Positions 16,340 to 25,000 of a stretch of 32,032 nt of DNA are shown here, piece after piece. The notes beneath the pieces were generated by a model, which saw only the letters and a program-made list of their open reading frames with translations, ran no database searches and was not told the origin of the DNA. The DNA comes from an uncultured Roseburia sp. Its GTDB lineage: Bacteria > Bacillota > Clostridia > Lachnospirales > Lachnospiraceae. Position numbers and translations under genes: made by a program. Location: positions 1-32,032 of the forward strand of contig CANONN010000041.1 in the NCBI GenBank assembly GCA_947567625.1, given 5' to 3'. Position 1 is the stretch's first letter. Each line of letters begins with the position of its first letter.

Positions 16340-16507
16340 TGTGAAAAATCAGCTTGATAGCGGATTTTATCACACGCGAACTTGTTCACTTTGGTTGTAT
16401 TGTGCTGGAGCGTTACAAATAGCATGGATGGAGCACGAACTTGTTCGTGATACGCAATATTTGAAATTTGCGTCGCGCTATGGCGTAAACGCTCCAGAAT
16501 GGGGATT
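16339..16507 (+). ncRNA. Structured element, copy 3 (candidate cis-regulatory RNA), not followed by a gene
   Basis: Third member of the family at 4781-4911 and 8155-8298. It begins at the MATE stop codon with a hairpin (16339-16350 with 16363-16375) and has a weaker hairpin near 16398-16421. Its loop (16405-16414) is exactly complementary to 16488-16497, just before AATGGGG. Two other small hairpins lie inside (16434-16449 and near 16452-16473). Here no gene follows, only a nine-codon frame from GTG 16509 inside the DnaA-box cluster, so this copy may be an orphaned or decayed leader. Confidence 0.6.
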
Positions 16508-16509
16508 CG

Positions 16510-16559
16510 TGTGGATAATGTGCCAGGCATGTGGATAAATATGTGGATAATGTGGATAA
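16510..16559. promoter_or_regulatory. Cluster of four perfect DnaA boxes
   Basis: Four exact copies of TGTGGATAA (the reverse of TTATCCACA, the strongest DnaA-box consensus) lie in the same direction at 16510-16518, 16530-16538, 16542-16550 and 16551-16559. An AT-rich stretch follows (16560-16665). No dnaA or other replication gene is in the window, so this is more likely a DnaA-titrating or regulatory cluster than oriC. Confidence 0.8.
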
Positions 16560-16583
16560 AACAGTAAATAACAAATTTATTAC

Positions 16584-16803
16584 AGAATTGTTTCACAATT
16601 CTGAAAAGTTATTGCAAATTAATCAATATAATGTGAAGTAAATCGTAACGAAATTAGTAACAGTTCAGCTCAGGACTTTGCACTCGCTGCAAAGTCCGTA
16701 AGAACGTGTATAGCTAGCCAAGCGGGAATCCGGCTCTTTGTCGAAGACAAACTTTAAATGAGCCGGATTCGGTAACTATGAAGCCAAAGGCTGAATAGTT
16801 ACC
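16584..16803. repeat. Series of four hairpins upstream of the diguanylate cyclase gene
   Basis: Perfect or near-perfect inverted repeats follow one another: 16584-16602 (8-bp arms), 16673-16697 (10-bp arms, loop 16683-16687), 16726-16770 (11-bp outer arms, with an inner 6-bp stem 16737-16751), and 16771-16803 (9-bp arms with an inner 4-bp stem). The last two abut. No open frame or known RNA signature is visible here. They could be a structured leader or repetitive extragenic palindromes. Confidence 0.7.
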
Positions 16804-16913
16804 GAAATTATATTTAATTTGCCAAAAAGCATTTAATTTTTTATTAAAATATAGTAAAATAGTACAAAAGACACATAGTTAGGTCATGTGGGGGAAGTTT
16901 ATTGGGGGAAGAC

Positions 16914-19463
16914 ATGAGAAAGTTGATGGGGAAGTGCCTGGCTTGGGGGCTCTGCCTGAGTATCTTTGCAGGCTGTTGGGGAACAGCGGTTTTGGTGCAG
17001 GCAGCAGAGGCAAAGACCATCCGTGTGGGCTACTACGAGATGGAAGGGTTTATGTCCAAGGATTTATCCGGCAATATTACCGGATATAATATGGACTATT
17101 TAAATAGGATTGCAGCTTTTACCGGATGGGAGTATGAATTTGTAAAGGTATCGGATATAGAGACGGGGTTGGAGGCGCTTAGCCGCCATGAGATTGATCT
17201 GATCGCGCCCTGTCAGATGACACAGCAGCGTCTGCGAAAATACGACTTTACCGCAGCCGCGATCGGTACGCAATATTCTGTGCTTGTGACGCGCGTTAAT
17301 AATGAAGAATTTCTGTACGAAGATTATGAGAGTTTTAACCGTATGCAGGTCGGCATTGTGAAAAATGATCCGCTGATGGCCAACTTCATCCAGTATAAAC
17401 TGGAAAAAGGATTCAGCGCATTTTTCCACTATTATGACAGCCAGCAGGAAGCGCTGACGGCCCTTAAGGCCGGTGAAATTGACGGGGCGGCAGTCTCGCA
17501 TATGATGGCTGGGGATGCGTTTCAGATATTATGCCGTTTTTCGCCGGAACCATTCTATTATGTGACTTGGAGCGGCAATAAGGAACTGGTCGAGGAGTTA
17601 AACGATGCGATACAGCAGATCAAAAGCAACTCGCCCGGCTTTGAAAATTCCCTTATGCAGACCTGGTTTCCATATTATGACACGCAGTATATTACCAGAG
17701 AAGAGCAGGAGTTTGCAGACGGCCTGGATGTGCTCAATGTCGGGTATCTGGCGGACCGTGCGCCTATTTCATATCAAGACAGCAAGACGGGCGAGTTTGA
17801 AGGTGTGACGCATCAGATATTTGAAAAAGTATCCGTGATCAGCGGACTAAAGTTTCACTACGTTCCGGTTACGCGCATTGACTTGTCGGCGAATTATCTC
17901 AAAAGCCAGGGAATTGACATGGTTTCCGGTTTGGAGCACAATGTGGCTGGTACATATGACAGTTCATTTAAAATCAGCAATCCCTACCTGACCTCGCGCA
18001 AGGTTTTGGTGGCCAGAAAGGGCACCGTTTTTAACCGCGATCTGTCGATGACGGTGGCTATGGGAAGCACATCGCAGGCTTTTGTGCGCCAGGTGGAGGA
18101 TGCCTATCCCAATTTTACCGTGGTAAATTACGGAGATATTGCGGCGAGCTTTGACGCAGTGCTGTCGGGTGAGGTCGATTTGGTGATCCGCAATCAGTAT
18201 GAGGTGGAGAATTGGCTGTCAAAGCCGCAGTATGATACGCTGGAAATACTTCCGGTGGAGGGCATTGATGACAATTTGAGCCTGGCAGCGTTCGCCGGTG
18301 ATGAGGAAGATGACGTGGAGATGCTTATCACCATAATCAATAAGGCGATATCCCAGTTGTCTAAGGACGAGATCGACACAATCATTGTCAATGAGTCCAT
18401 GGACAGCCGTTATGTGTATACCTGGAGAGATTTTGCCTACCGTTACCGCTATGTGCTCCTGATCATTGCAGCTCTGGTGGCGGTGGTGTGTGTGATCGTC
18501 AGCTATGTGATGCAGCTGCGGCGGCGCATGCGCAAGCAGCAGGCCAAGGAACAGCGCAAGCTGATCTTACAGCAGAAGCGCTACCAGATTATCATGGAAG
18601 AGTCCAAGGAAATGATCTATGAGATAGCCATACGAAGCGGCGACAGTATGGTGTCAGACCGTGTGGTAGAGAAGTTTGGCTGGTCGATACCAAAGGCGCT
18701 TGATATTCAAAAGACGCACCAGATTGCGCGCAGCTTTCATATTTATATGAAAGATATGCCGGCTTTTGAGCAGATGATACAAAAGATTGCGGAAGATTAT
18801 ACGACCGGGGAGTGCAAGGTACGGATTGAGCTGAAAGAGGAGAAACGGTATGTCTGGTGTAAGATCTCGTGTATTCCGCTCCTTGACGAAAAGAACCGAT
18901 TAGTGTCGGTGGTGGGAAGGATTGTCGATATCGACCGGGATGTTAAAGAGAAAGAGCATTTACAGCTACAGTCGCGAACGGACGGTTTGACGGGCCTGCT
19001 CAATAAAAAGACTTTTGTGGAGGAAGTCAACGCTTACCTGGAGAGTCATTCTGCGAAGAGTTCGGCCATTGTTTTTGTCGATCTCGATCATTTCAAGGAC
19101 GTAAACGACAAGCTTGGCCATGCGGTGGGCGATACGGCGATCAAAGAAGCGGCGCAGCGCCTGCAAAATGTTTTTTCGAGTTTTGATTTCGTTTCCCGTT
19201 TCGGCGGTGATGAATTTTGCATTTTTATAAAAGAAATACCACATAATACATTAGAAAATAAAATGGATTGGGCTGTAAAACGAATGAAAGCATATTATAC
19301 GGACGGAACGGCGAAAGTGTTAGTAACCGCCAGCATCGGCGTCGCGTATTGTAATCAGGATAAAGTAGAATATCAGGCATTTCTCGACTTGGCTGACAGC
19401 GCCGTCTATGAGGCAAAGCATGGCGGCAGAAATCAGTATGTGTTAAAAGAGTGTGTATCATAG
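16914..19463 (+). CDS. Diguanylate cyclase with two tandem periplasmic solute-binding sensor domains
   Basis: An 849-residue membrane signalling protein. A signal peptide or anchor (about 5-30) is followed by two type-3 solute-binding domains, roughly residues 35-255 (T-I-R-V-G-Y-Y-E-M-E-G-F) and 265-490 (L-N-V-G-Y-L-A-D-R-A-P-I-S). Then come a membrane span at about 512-535, a PAS-like region, and a C-terminal GGDEF domain with G764-G-D-E-F768. It should make cyclic di-GMP in response to an amino acid-like ligand outside the cell. The product-inhibition site R-x-x-D is S-S-F-D, lacking its Arg. The ATG at 16914 gives a clean signal peptide; a TTG four codons earlier is possible. The sugar nucleotidyltransferase gene follows by 46 bases. 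Confidence 0.9.
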   Translation: MRKLMGKCLAWGLCLSIFAGCWGTAVLVQAAEAKTIRVGYYEMEGFMSKDLSGNITGYNMDYLNRIAAFTGWEYEFVKVSDIETGLEALSRHEIDLIAPCQMTQQRLRKYDFTAAAIGTQYSVLVTRVNNEEFLYEDYESFNRMQVGIVKNDPLMANFIQYKLEKGFSAFFHYYDSQQEALTALKAGEIDGAAVSHMMAGDAFQILCRFSPEPFYYVTWSGNKELVEELNDAIQQIKSNSPGFENSLMQTWFPYYDTQYITREEQEFADGLDVLNVGYLADRAPISYQDSKTGEFEGVTHQIFEKVSVISGLKFHYVPVTRIDLSANYLKSQGIDMVSGLEHNVAGTYDSSFKISNPYLTSRKVLVARKGTVFNRDLSMTVAMGSTSQAFVRQVEDAYPNFTVVNYGDIAASFDAVLSGEVDLVIRNQYEVENWLSKPQYDTLEILPVEGIDDNLSLAAFAGDEEDDVEMLITIINKAISQLSKDEIDTIIVNESMDSRYVYTWRDFAYRYRYVLLIIAALVAVVCVIVSYVMQLRRRMRKQQAKEQRKLILQQKRYQIIMEESKEMIYEIAIRSGDSMVSDRVVEKFGWSIPKALDIQKTHQIARSFHIYMKDMPAFEQMIQKIAEDYTTGECKVRIELKEEKRYVWCKISCIPLLDEKNRLVSVVGRIVDIDRDVKEKEHLQLQSRTDGLTGLLNKKTFVEEVNAYLESHSAKSSAIVFVDLDHFKDVNDKLGHAVGDTAIKEAAQRLQNVFSSFDFVSRFGGDEFCIFIKEIPHNTLENKMDWAVKRMKAYYTDGTAKVLVTASIGVAYCNQDKVEYQAFLDLADSAVYEAKHGGRNQYVLKECVS

Positions 19464-19509
19464 AATAACGGGATGGCAATATACAGATACGAGACAGGAG
19501 AGGGCACGG

Positions 19510-20718
19510 ATGAAAATTTGGGAAGAGGAAAAACAGGTATATATCAGGGCGGCGATGGCCCGCAATGATGAAGAGGAAAACAGTGTGTTAAGACAAAAAC
19601 TCGAGGCGGTCGACTGGTCGATACTCGAGCAAATCAGCCGCAAAGAGACCGTGAATGAGCGCGGCGTGTTTGCACCGTTGTCGGCGGTGGAGATCGGAGA
19701 AATCAAAAAGCGCGGGAATGAATTTCGCGAGATTGGTTTGGCGTCTATCCGTGCGGGGAAAGTGGGGGCCGTGCTGCTTGCCGGCGGACAGGGCACCAGG
19801 CTGGGGCTTGAGCGGCCCAAGGGCACACTGCGTATCGGCATTGACAGGGAGCTGTATTTATTTGAGCAATTGATTCGCAATCTGACGGATGTCACAGATG
19901 AGGCGGGGGCTTTTGTGCCGCTTTACATCATGACGAGCAATATCAATCACGATGATACGGTGGCATTTTTTGAAGAGCATACTTATTTCGGCTATCCGAG
20001 AAAGTATGTGCGTTTTTTCGTGCAGGAGATGGAGCCTGCCTGCGATTTTGCGGGGCGTGTCTATATGGCGTCCGATACGGAGCCTGCCATGTCGCCGAAC
20101 GGCAACGGGGGGTGGTTTTCCTCCATGGTGCGCCAGGGACTGCTGCTCGATTTGAAGGAGCGGGGGATTGAATGGCTCAACGTATTTGCGGTCGATAATT
20201 GCTTACAGCGGATTGCGGACCCGATGTTTGTCGGCGCTACGATCGCATACGGCTGTGAGAGCGGGGCCAAAGTAGTAAGAAAGGCCGCGCCGGAGGAAAA
20301 GATCGGCGTGCTCTGCACCGAGGATGGAAGCCCGTCGATCGCCGAATATTATGAGATGACGGAGGAGATGGCGACGGCGCGCGACGAAAACGGCGAACTC
20401 AAATATGCGTTCGGGGTTATTTTAAATTATCTGTTCTCCGAGAAGCGGCTTGAGGCGATCGCAGACGCACATATGCCGATCCATGTGGTCGAGAAAAAAA
20501 TCCCCTACGTCGACGAGCAGGGATATGCGGTCAAACCGGAAACGCCCAACGGTTACAAATTCGAGACGTTGGTACTTGATATGGTCCATATGATGAAAGA
20601 CTGCCTGCCCTATGAGGTCGAGCGGGAGCGCGAATTCGCGCCGATCAAGAATCTGCACGGGGTCGATTCGCTTGATTCTGCGCGCGAGCTGATGAGAGGA
20701 TGCGGGATTGAGCTGTAG
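19510..20718 (+). CDS. UDP-sugar pyrophosphorylase family protein (UDPGP/UAP1-like)
   Basis: A 402-residue nucleotidyltransferase. The nucleotide-binding loop L-L-A-G-G-Q-G-T-R-L-G lies at residues 89-99, followed by the P-K-G motif at 103-105. The sequence N-G-N-G-G-W-F and the segment V-F-A-V-D-N-C-L match the uridine-binding and metal-site regions of eukaryotic-type UDP-N-acetylglucosamine or UDP-glucose pyrophosphorylases. It would make UDP-sugar and pyrophosphate from UTP and sugar 1-phosphate; the sugar cannot be told from sequence. The ATG at 19510 has AGGAGAGG upstream. This eukaryotic-like class is found in some Clostridia and is distinct from GalU and GlmU. Its closeness to a cyclic-di-GMP gene may mean a shared transcript for surface polysaccharide. 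Confidence 0.88.
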   Translation: MKIWEEEKQVYIRAAMARNDEEENSVLRQKLEAVDWSILEQISRKETVNERGVFAPLSAVEIGEIKKRGNEFREIGLASIRAGKVGAVLLAGGQGTRLGLERPKGTLRIGIDRELYLFEQLIRNLTDVTDEAGAFVPLYIMTSNINHDDTVAFFEEHTYFGYPRKYVRFFVQEMEPACDFAGRVYMASDTEPAMSPNGNGGWFSSMVRQGLLLDLKERGIEWLNVFAVDNCLQRIADPMFVGATIAYGCESGAKVVRKAAPEEKIGVLCTEDGSPSIAEYYEMTEEMATARDENGELKYAFGVILNYLFSEKRLEAIADAHMPIHVVEKKIPYVDEQGYAVKPETPNGYKFETLVLDMVHMMKDCLPYEVEREREFAPIKNLHGVDSLDSARELMRGCGIEL

Positions 20719-20748
20719 GTGAAATAGAGCTTTCCGTATCTGTGAGTA

Positions 20749-20777
20749 TTGACTTTGTTGTATGAAATAGGTATAAT
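20749..20777 (+). promoter_or_regulatory. Promoter of the toxin-antitoxin operon
   Basis: TTGACT (20749-20754) and a perfect TATAAT (20772-20777) are separated by 17 bases. AAGGAGG lies before the antitoxin ATG, so the pair has its own promoter. Confidence 0.8.
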
Positions 20778-20821
20778 ATGGGCAGAATACTACTATCTAA
20801 TAAGCGCAAGGAGGCTTTGTT

Positions 20822-21088
20822 ATGAATATTCGTCCATCCGCAGCAATTCGCCAGAATTACAACGAGATTGCAGATTTGTGCAGAAAGACCGCAGAGCCGA
20901 TTTTCCTTACCAAGAACGGCGAGGGAGATTTGGTCGTTATGGATATTGATACTTATAACCGCAGAGAAAAAATGTTAAAACTGCGTGAAGAACTTTTGGC
21001 GGTTGAGGAAGATAGAATGGCAGGCAGAGCCGGAAGTACTCTTGATGAACTGGACGCTTACCTTGACGATGTGATTGCAGAGGTGTAG
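20822..21088 (+). CDS. Antitoxin, Phd/YefM family
   Basis: An 88-residue protein. Its N-terminal M-N-I-R-P-S-A-A-I-R-Q-N-Y-N-E-I pattern and P-I-F-L-T-K-N-G-E-G-D-L-V-V-M-D segment are the DNA-binding and dimerising part of Phd/YefM antitoxins. The acidic C-terminal tail (L-D-E-L-D-A-Y-L-D-D-V-I-A-E-V) would wrap and inhibit the toxin. The stop is three bases before the toxin start. It probably represses its own promoter at 20749-20777 alone and more strongly with the toxin. Confidence 0.93.
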   Translation: MNIRPSAAIRQNYNEIADLCRKTAEPIFLTKNGEGDLVVMDIDTYNRREKMLKLREELLAVEEDRMAGRAGSTLDELDAYLDDVIAEV

Positions 21089-21091
21089 CGT

Positions 21092-21409
21092 ATGGCAGAG
21101 AGCAAGAAATACAAAGTCATTGTTTCCGACAGGGCGAAACGAATGTTGGGAACACACATCCGTTTTATGGTACAGGTAAATAAAGAAGCAGCGGCGACAA
21201 AAAAGAAAGAAATTATGACCGCGATGCGTTCCCTCTGCCAGATGCCGCAACGTTTTCCGTTTTTTGAAGAACTATATATTGCGCCGAATAAATATCATAA
21301 GATGTTTATTGAAAAATGGTATCTTGTCCTCTATCAAATCAAAGACGATACGGTGTATATCGATTATATTTTAGATTGCCGTAAGGATTACAGCTGGCTC
21401 GTTAGGTAA
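21092..21409 (+). CDS. Toxin, RelE/ParE superfamily
   Basis: A 105-residue basic protein. It carries V-I-V-S-D-R-A-K-R-M-L, I-A-P-N-K-Y-H-K-M-F-I-E-K-W-Y-L-V-L-Y and V-Y-I-D-Y-I-L-D-C-R-K-D-Y, the strand order of the RelE/ParE fold. RelE members cleave mRNA in the ribosome, while ParE members block gyrase. The Lys/Arg/Tyr residues (K-Y-H-K-M-F, C-R-K-D-Y) favour the RelE-type mRNase but do not prove it. It follows its antitoxin in one operon and ends before a terminator at 21430-21460. Confidence 0.9.
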   Translation: MAESKKYKVIVSDRAKRMLGTHIRFMVQVNKEAAATKKKEIMTAMRSLCQMPQRFPFFEELYIAPNKYHKMFIEKWYLVLYQIKDDTVYIDYILDCRKDYSWLVR

Positions 21410-21429
21410 TATTAAAATAAACGATTCAG

Positions 21430-21460
21430 AAATCGTCACCCACAATCGAGTGGCGATTTT
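21430..21460 (+). terminator. Terminator after the toxin-antitoxin operon
   Basis: AAATCGTCAC (21430-21439) pairs with GTGGCGATTT (21450-21459) with one G-T wobble, followed by TTGTT. It lies 21 bases after the toxin stop. Confidence 0.75.
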
Positions 21461-21552
21461 GTTATGTCAAAAGGAATATTTTGTAACAGTGAAGCCGAAG
21501 ATTGCATTGTAACTGATATTTTTTCAAAGTTTTTCAAGGTGTGATTTTTTGC

Positions 21553-21581
21553 TTGCAATTTTCTGGTATATTTGATAAAAT
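21553..21581 (+). promoter_or_regulatory. Promoter of tRNA-Pro
   Basis: TTGCAA (21553-21558) and TAAAAT (21576-21581) are 17 bases apart, and the expected start falls about 26 bases before the tRNA. Between here and the toxin terminator there is no gene. Confidence 0.65.
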
Positions 21582-21613
21582 TAATTTTTGTAAGGGTATT
21601 AGCTTTTGCAAAG

Positions 21614-21687
21614 CGGAGTATGGCGTAGCTTGGTAGCGCGCTCGGCTGGGGGCCGAGAGGTCGCAGGTTCAAATCCTGTTACTCCGA
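21614..21687 (+). tRNA. tRNA-Pro (GGG)
   Basis: The 74-base sequence folds as a cloverleaf. The acceptor stem CGGAGTA pairs with TACTCCG, and the anticodon stem CTCGG/CCGAG encloses the loop CTGGGGG with anticodon GGG. The T arm is CAGGTTCAAATCCTG. The CCA end is not encoded; the discriminator A is followed directly by TTTTT. The GGG anticodon with the G37/G38 context is typical of tRNA-Pro. Confidence 0.95.
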
Positions 21688-21699
21688 TTTTTGCGGCGA

Positions 21700-21748
21700 T
21701 CGCCGGGGTTTAGAGGTTTCACAGAAATCTTTGAACCCCGGCTGTTTT
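21700..21748 (+). terminator. Strong terminator after tRNA-Pro
   Basis: GCCGGGGTTTAGAGGTTT and AAATCTTTGAACCCCGGC form a long stem with few mismatches around a five-base loop, and TGTTTTTA follows. It closes the tRNA transcription unit. Confidence 0.85.
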
Positions 21749-21751
21749 TAT

Positions 21752-21921
21752 GCACAGGGGCGCACAGATGAAATTGTTGCTCATGCAACGTGCGCCCCGC
21801 GCAGCGAGTATGGGGAAAATCTTCCCTACTCGATTGCACAGGGGTGCGTAAGGAAATTAGCAGCTTTGCTGCACGCACCCCGCGTGGCGAGTAGGGGAAG
21901 CTGGCTCTTCCCTACTCGATT
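21752..21921. repeat. Two tandem structured repeats of about 85 bp
   Basis: Unit A (21752-21835) and unit B (21836-21921) are directly adjacent and share the layout GCACAGGGG... CCCCGCG... CGAGTA... CTTCCCTACTCGATT. Each can form two hairpins. The first stem is GGGCGCAC/GTGCGCCC in A and GGGTGCGT/ACGCACCC in B, so differing bases are matched by compensating changes. The second stem (GAGTA-GGGAA with TTCCCTACTC) is nearly conserved. This 390-base gap contains no gene. Confidence 0.8.
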
Positions 21922-21939
21922 TCATTGACGTGGTAAAAA

Positions 21940-21968
21940 TTGACAAATAGAAAAAATGAGTGTATGCT
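21940..21968 (+). promoter_or_regulatory. Promoter of the giant Ig-like protein gene
   Basis: A perfect TTGACA (21940-21945) is separated by 17 bases from TATGCT (21963-21968). The predicted start is near 21971-21976, giving a leader of about 105 bases. Confidence 0.75.
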
Positions 21969-21970
21969 TT

Positions 21971-22078
21971 AAGCGGCATGACGGAAATATTTGTTTTGTC
22001 AGGAAAAAGCCGGCCAAACCGGCTTGGGAGCAAGGTGGAAAATGAAAATGCCGCTTGAGCGGCGGAATGAGAGGAACT
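21971..22078 (+). promoter_or_regulatory. Structured leader with competing stems upstream of the giant Ig-like gene
   Basis: AAGCGGCAT (21971-21979) is complementary to ATGCCGCTT (22048-22056). The latter also forms a local hairpin with the next bases, GCCGCT (22050-22055) with AGCGGC (22058-22063), ending six bases before the ribosome-binding site. A GC-rich hairpin (22008-22024) lies in between. The two pairings exclude each other, as in switches. No known riboswitch consensus is recognised. Confidence 0.45.
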
Positions 22079-25000
22079 ATGAAGCAATCAGGAACAGGGA
22101 ACAGGGGTTCTTGTATCAAAAAGGCAATGGCGGCCTTACTCTGCGGCTGTATGCTTGCAGGGTCGGCAGAGGTCAGTGCGTTTGCGGCTGATGCCCGGAG
22201 CGCGGCGCGTATGCCGGGAGCCGGTGATGACATGATGCTGACAGGAGCTTACACCGAGCAGGATATCGAGCTGGAAGAGCAGCAGCCGTTTGGCGCGTAT
22301 GCCCTCAGCGAAACTCATTTTTTCAGGCGTCCGGGCAAAAGCGTGACGATGAAGGTTTATGGGTGGAGTACCGAAGGAACGCTGGAATACCTGTGGTACA
22401 GTCCGGCAGGTTGCGAATTGACGGAAGAGAGCGATACCTTGCGTGTGGATGATCTTGCCAGCGGCGAGGAGAGCGATTTCGGGGAATACCGGTGTGTCGT
22501 GACAGACGGCAGGCATACAGAAACACTGCGGTTTCAGGTCGATATGGAAACGATGCTTGCCGTGGACTATGACAGCGTCATAGAAAAGCAGTGCTATGTC
22601 GGAGAGCCGGTCGGACTGTCCGTTGCTGCCAGGGATTACAGCGTGCCGGCGAAAGAGATCACTTATCAGTGGTATCGTGGAAAAGAGCGCCTAGTGGGGC
22701 AGACGGCGGCGCAGCTTGATATTTTGCATACCGGCAGCGTGGGAGCGACGGTTGCCTACAGTTGTATGGTAAGCAGTGGAGATACTTCCGTCACCAAAGA
22801 GTTTCAGGTGACGACAAAAGAAAACCGGTTTACCGCCGTGATCGAGTCGAACGAAAAGCAGGGGGCGGACGGTGATTTATATTATTATCTGTGCGGTTCC
22901 ACGCATACATGGACAGCTCGCATTGCGGACGGTAATCCGTATGCCCAGTACACCTATAAATGGTATAAGATTACCGAATGGAACAAAACCCCGATCGAGG
23001 AAGCGGCGGGAAATACCTGTCCCATCAAGGTGGATGATGATGAGAGCTGGTGTGTAAAGTATGCCTGCGAGGTATCGGACGGGACGAATAAGGTGACAGC
23101 CGCCGGCTATGTGGAGCCTCTTGAGGAGGAGGCCAGCGCTTACTTGAACCGCGGTTATGCCAAGCTGGGCGGCGAGGCAAAAATTCCGGCGGAAATCACT
23201 TTTGCATCGGATATAGACCCGGCGTCCATCCGGTATCAATGGTTCAAGGAGAGTACAGACGGCGGAGAAGACCGGCTTTTGAGCGGTCAGAATACCGCGA
23301 CGCTTTCCCTGTCAAATGTCAGGCAGGAGGATTACGGAGATTATTATTGCCTGTCTACATGGGGGGATGGGCAGCAGTATAAGGCATTTAAGGAGCTGTG
23401 TCCATACCGGTACACCCTCTGGCAGTCCGCGCGGGCCGGCTGCAGCGGTCTGGACGTTACTTACCGGGTAGGTTCCGGCATCATGGAGGAGGCCGATGTC
23501 CTCGACCCGGATTCGGGGGTAGCCTATCAATGGTATGACAAAGATACAAACAACAATATCACGCCGATTGCAGGCGCAACCGGCAGAGAGCTGGTTGTGA
23601 CGGCCACGAAGCAGAATTGTTACCATACCTATTATTGTGAAGTCACAAAGGACGGGCAGACATACTGCTCGGATGAATCCGATGATATCACGCTGAAAGA
23701 TGCGGACTATGCGGGCTTTGTGATCCGGGGCGATGATCCGGTCATCTATTATAACCGAAAATATTGGGAACCGATCACACTCACGCCATATCTGGCTACT
23801 TTTGCCAATACGCCGGAGCTTGAGATTAAATGGTACAAAAAAATACCGGGTCCGGACAATGGAGGATTTACGACAGAGTGGCAGGAGCTTGACCATACGG
23901 ATGCGACGTATGAGCTGACTCCGGAAGAATTGGAACAGTCAGAAGAAGTGTACCGCGTTGTTGTGAAATCGCGCACAGGCGGCATTTCTACCTATACGAC
24001 GAATTTCTATCTCCGGCAGGAGGAGACGCTTGCTTCCAAGACGACCACCAAATTGGACGCCGACGGGATGCTTAGGGCAGAGCCAGGCGCCGAGGTCACG
24101 CTTGCGGTGGAAGCGTCGAGTAAGTTGCCCGCGGGCGGCGGCTCATATGCAAAACCTACCTATCTTTGGAAAAAGGCGGTGACGAATGAAAACGGTGAAA
24201 CCGAGTATGTGAAAATCGGAGGTACGCAGCCTTCCCATGTCATTTCCGGCTTGACGGAGGAAGATTGCGGGACATATCTTTGTGAAGTGACGGATGCAAA
24301 CGAGACGCACACGTATCTGTTCCCGGTTGCGCTCTATGACTTTGTCAACGAGAGGCCGGAGCGCACCGTGTCCGTCTATCCAGGAGAGGAAGAGGTTTTC
24401 CTGAAAGCGGACGTCTCATATGGTTACAGGACCGCTTCCCTTATTTACCAGTGGGCAAAACAGGCATATGACGAAAACGGAGAGACTGTCTGGATTCCGG
24501 TAGTCGGAGAGAACCAAAGGACGCTTGTTCTTCCCAAGATAACGGTGGATAATATTGGAAATTACCGCTGTACCGTGAGCGCAGGGGATAAAAGCACACA
24601 GGTCGATTTTCATGTCACATTTGAGGGACGTTTTGCCATCAATGGCAGAGCAGAGGATATCTATACGACCAGCGCTGCCGCCGGCGATACGGTGCGGATG
24701 GTCGTAGAAGCAGATGTACCGGTGATAAAACAGGTTTCTTATCAGTGGATGAGAGGCGCCGCAGAGGCTGGCGGCGCGCCGACGCCGATCGCCGGTGCAA
24801 CCGCTCTGGTGTACCGCGTCAAACTGGAGGATGCATCTGATTTTGGCACGTACATCTGCCGTATCACGGTCAATGAGGTATCTTATGATCTTGTCGCACA
24901 AATTATGGACAGCGACGCGGGCGTGCTCACGGTTAAGGCGGCGGGCAGTGCGACCGAGCGCAGAAATATCTCCTGTGCGATGGGGGAGACGGCAGAGCTT

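Noticed and set aside
16510-16665. Chromosomal origin of replication
   Set aside because: The DnaA boxes are good, but dnaA, dnaN or similar genes are absent and the flanking genes are not origin-linked.
21614-21687. tRNA-Pro as the attachment site of the phage-like element
   Set aside because: The element begins near 26.6 kb, with the terminator and surface gene between; no repeat of the tRNA end was seen near it.
21971-22078. Cyclic-di-GMP riboswitch before the giant surface gene
   Set aside because: GCCGGCCAAACC looked suggestive, but the conserved GACGCAAAGC core is absent.
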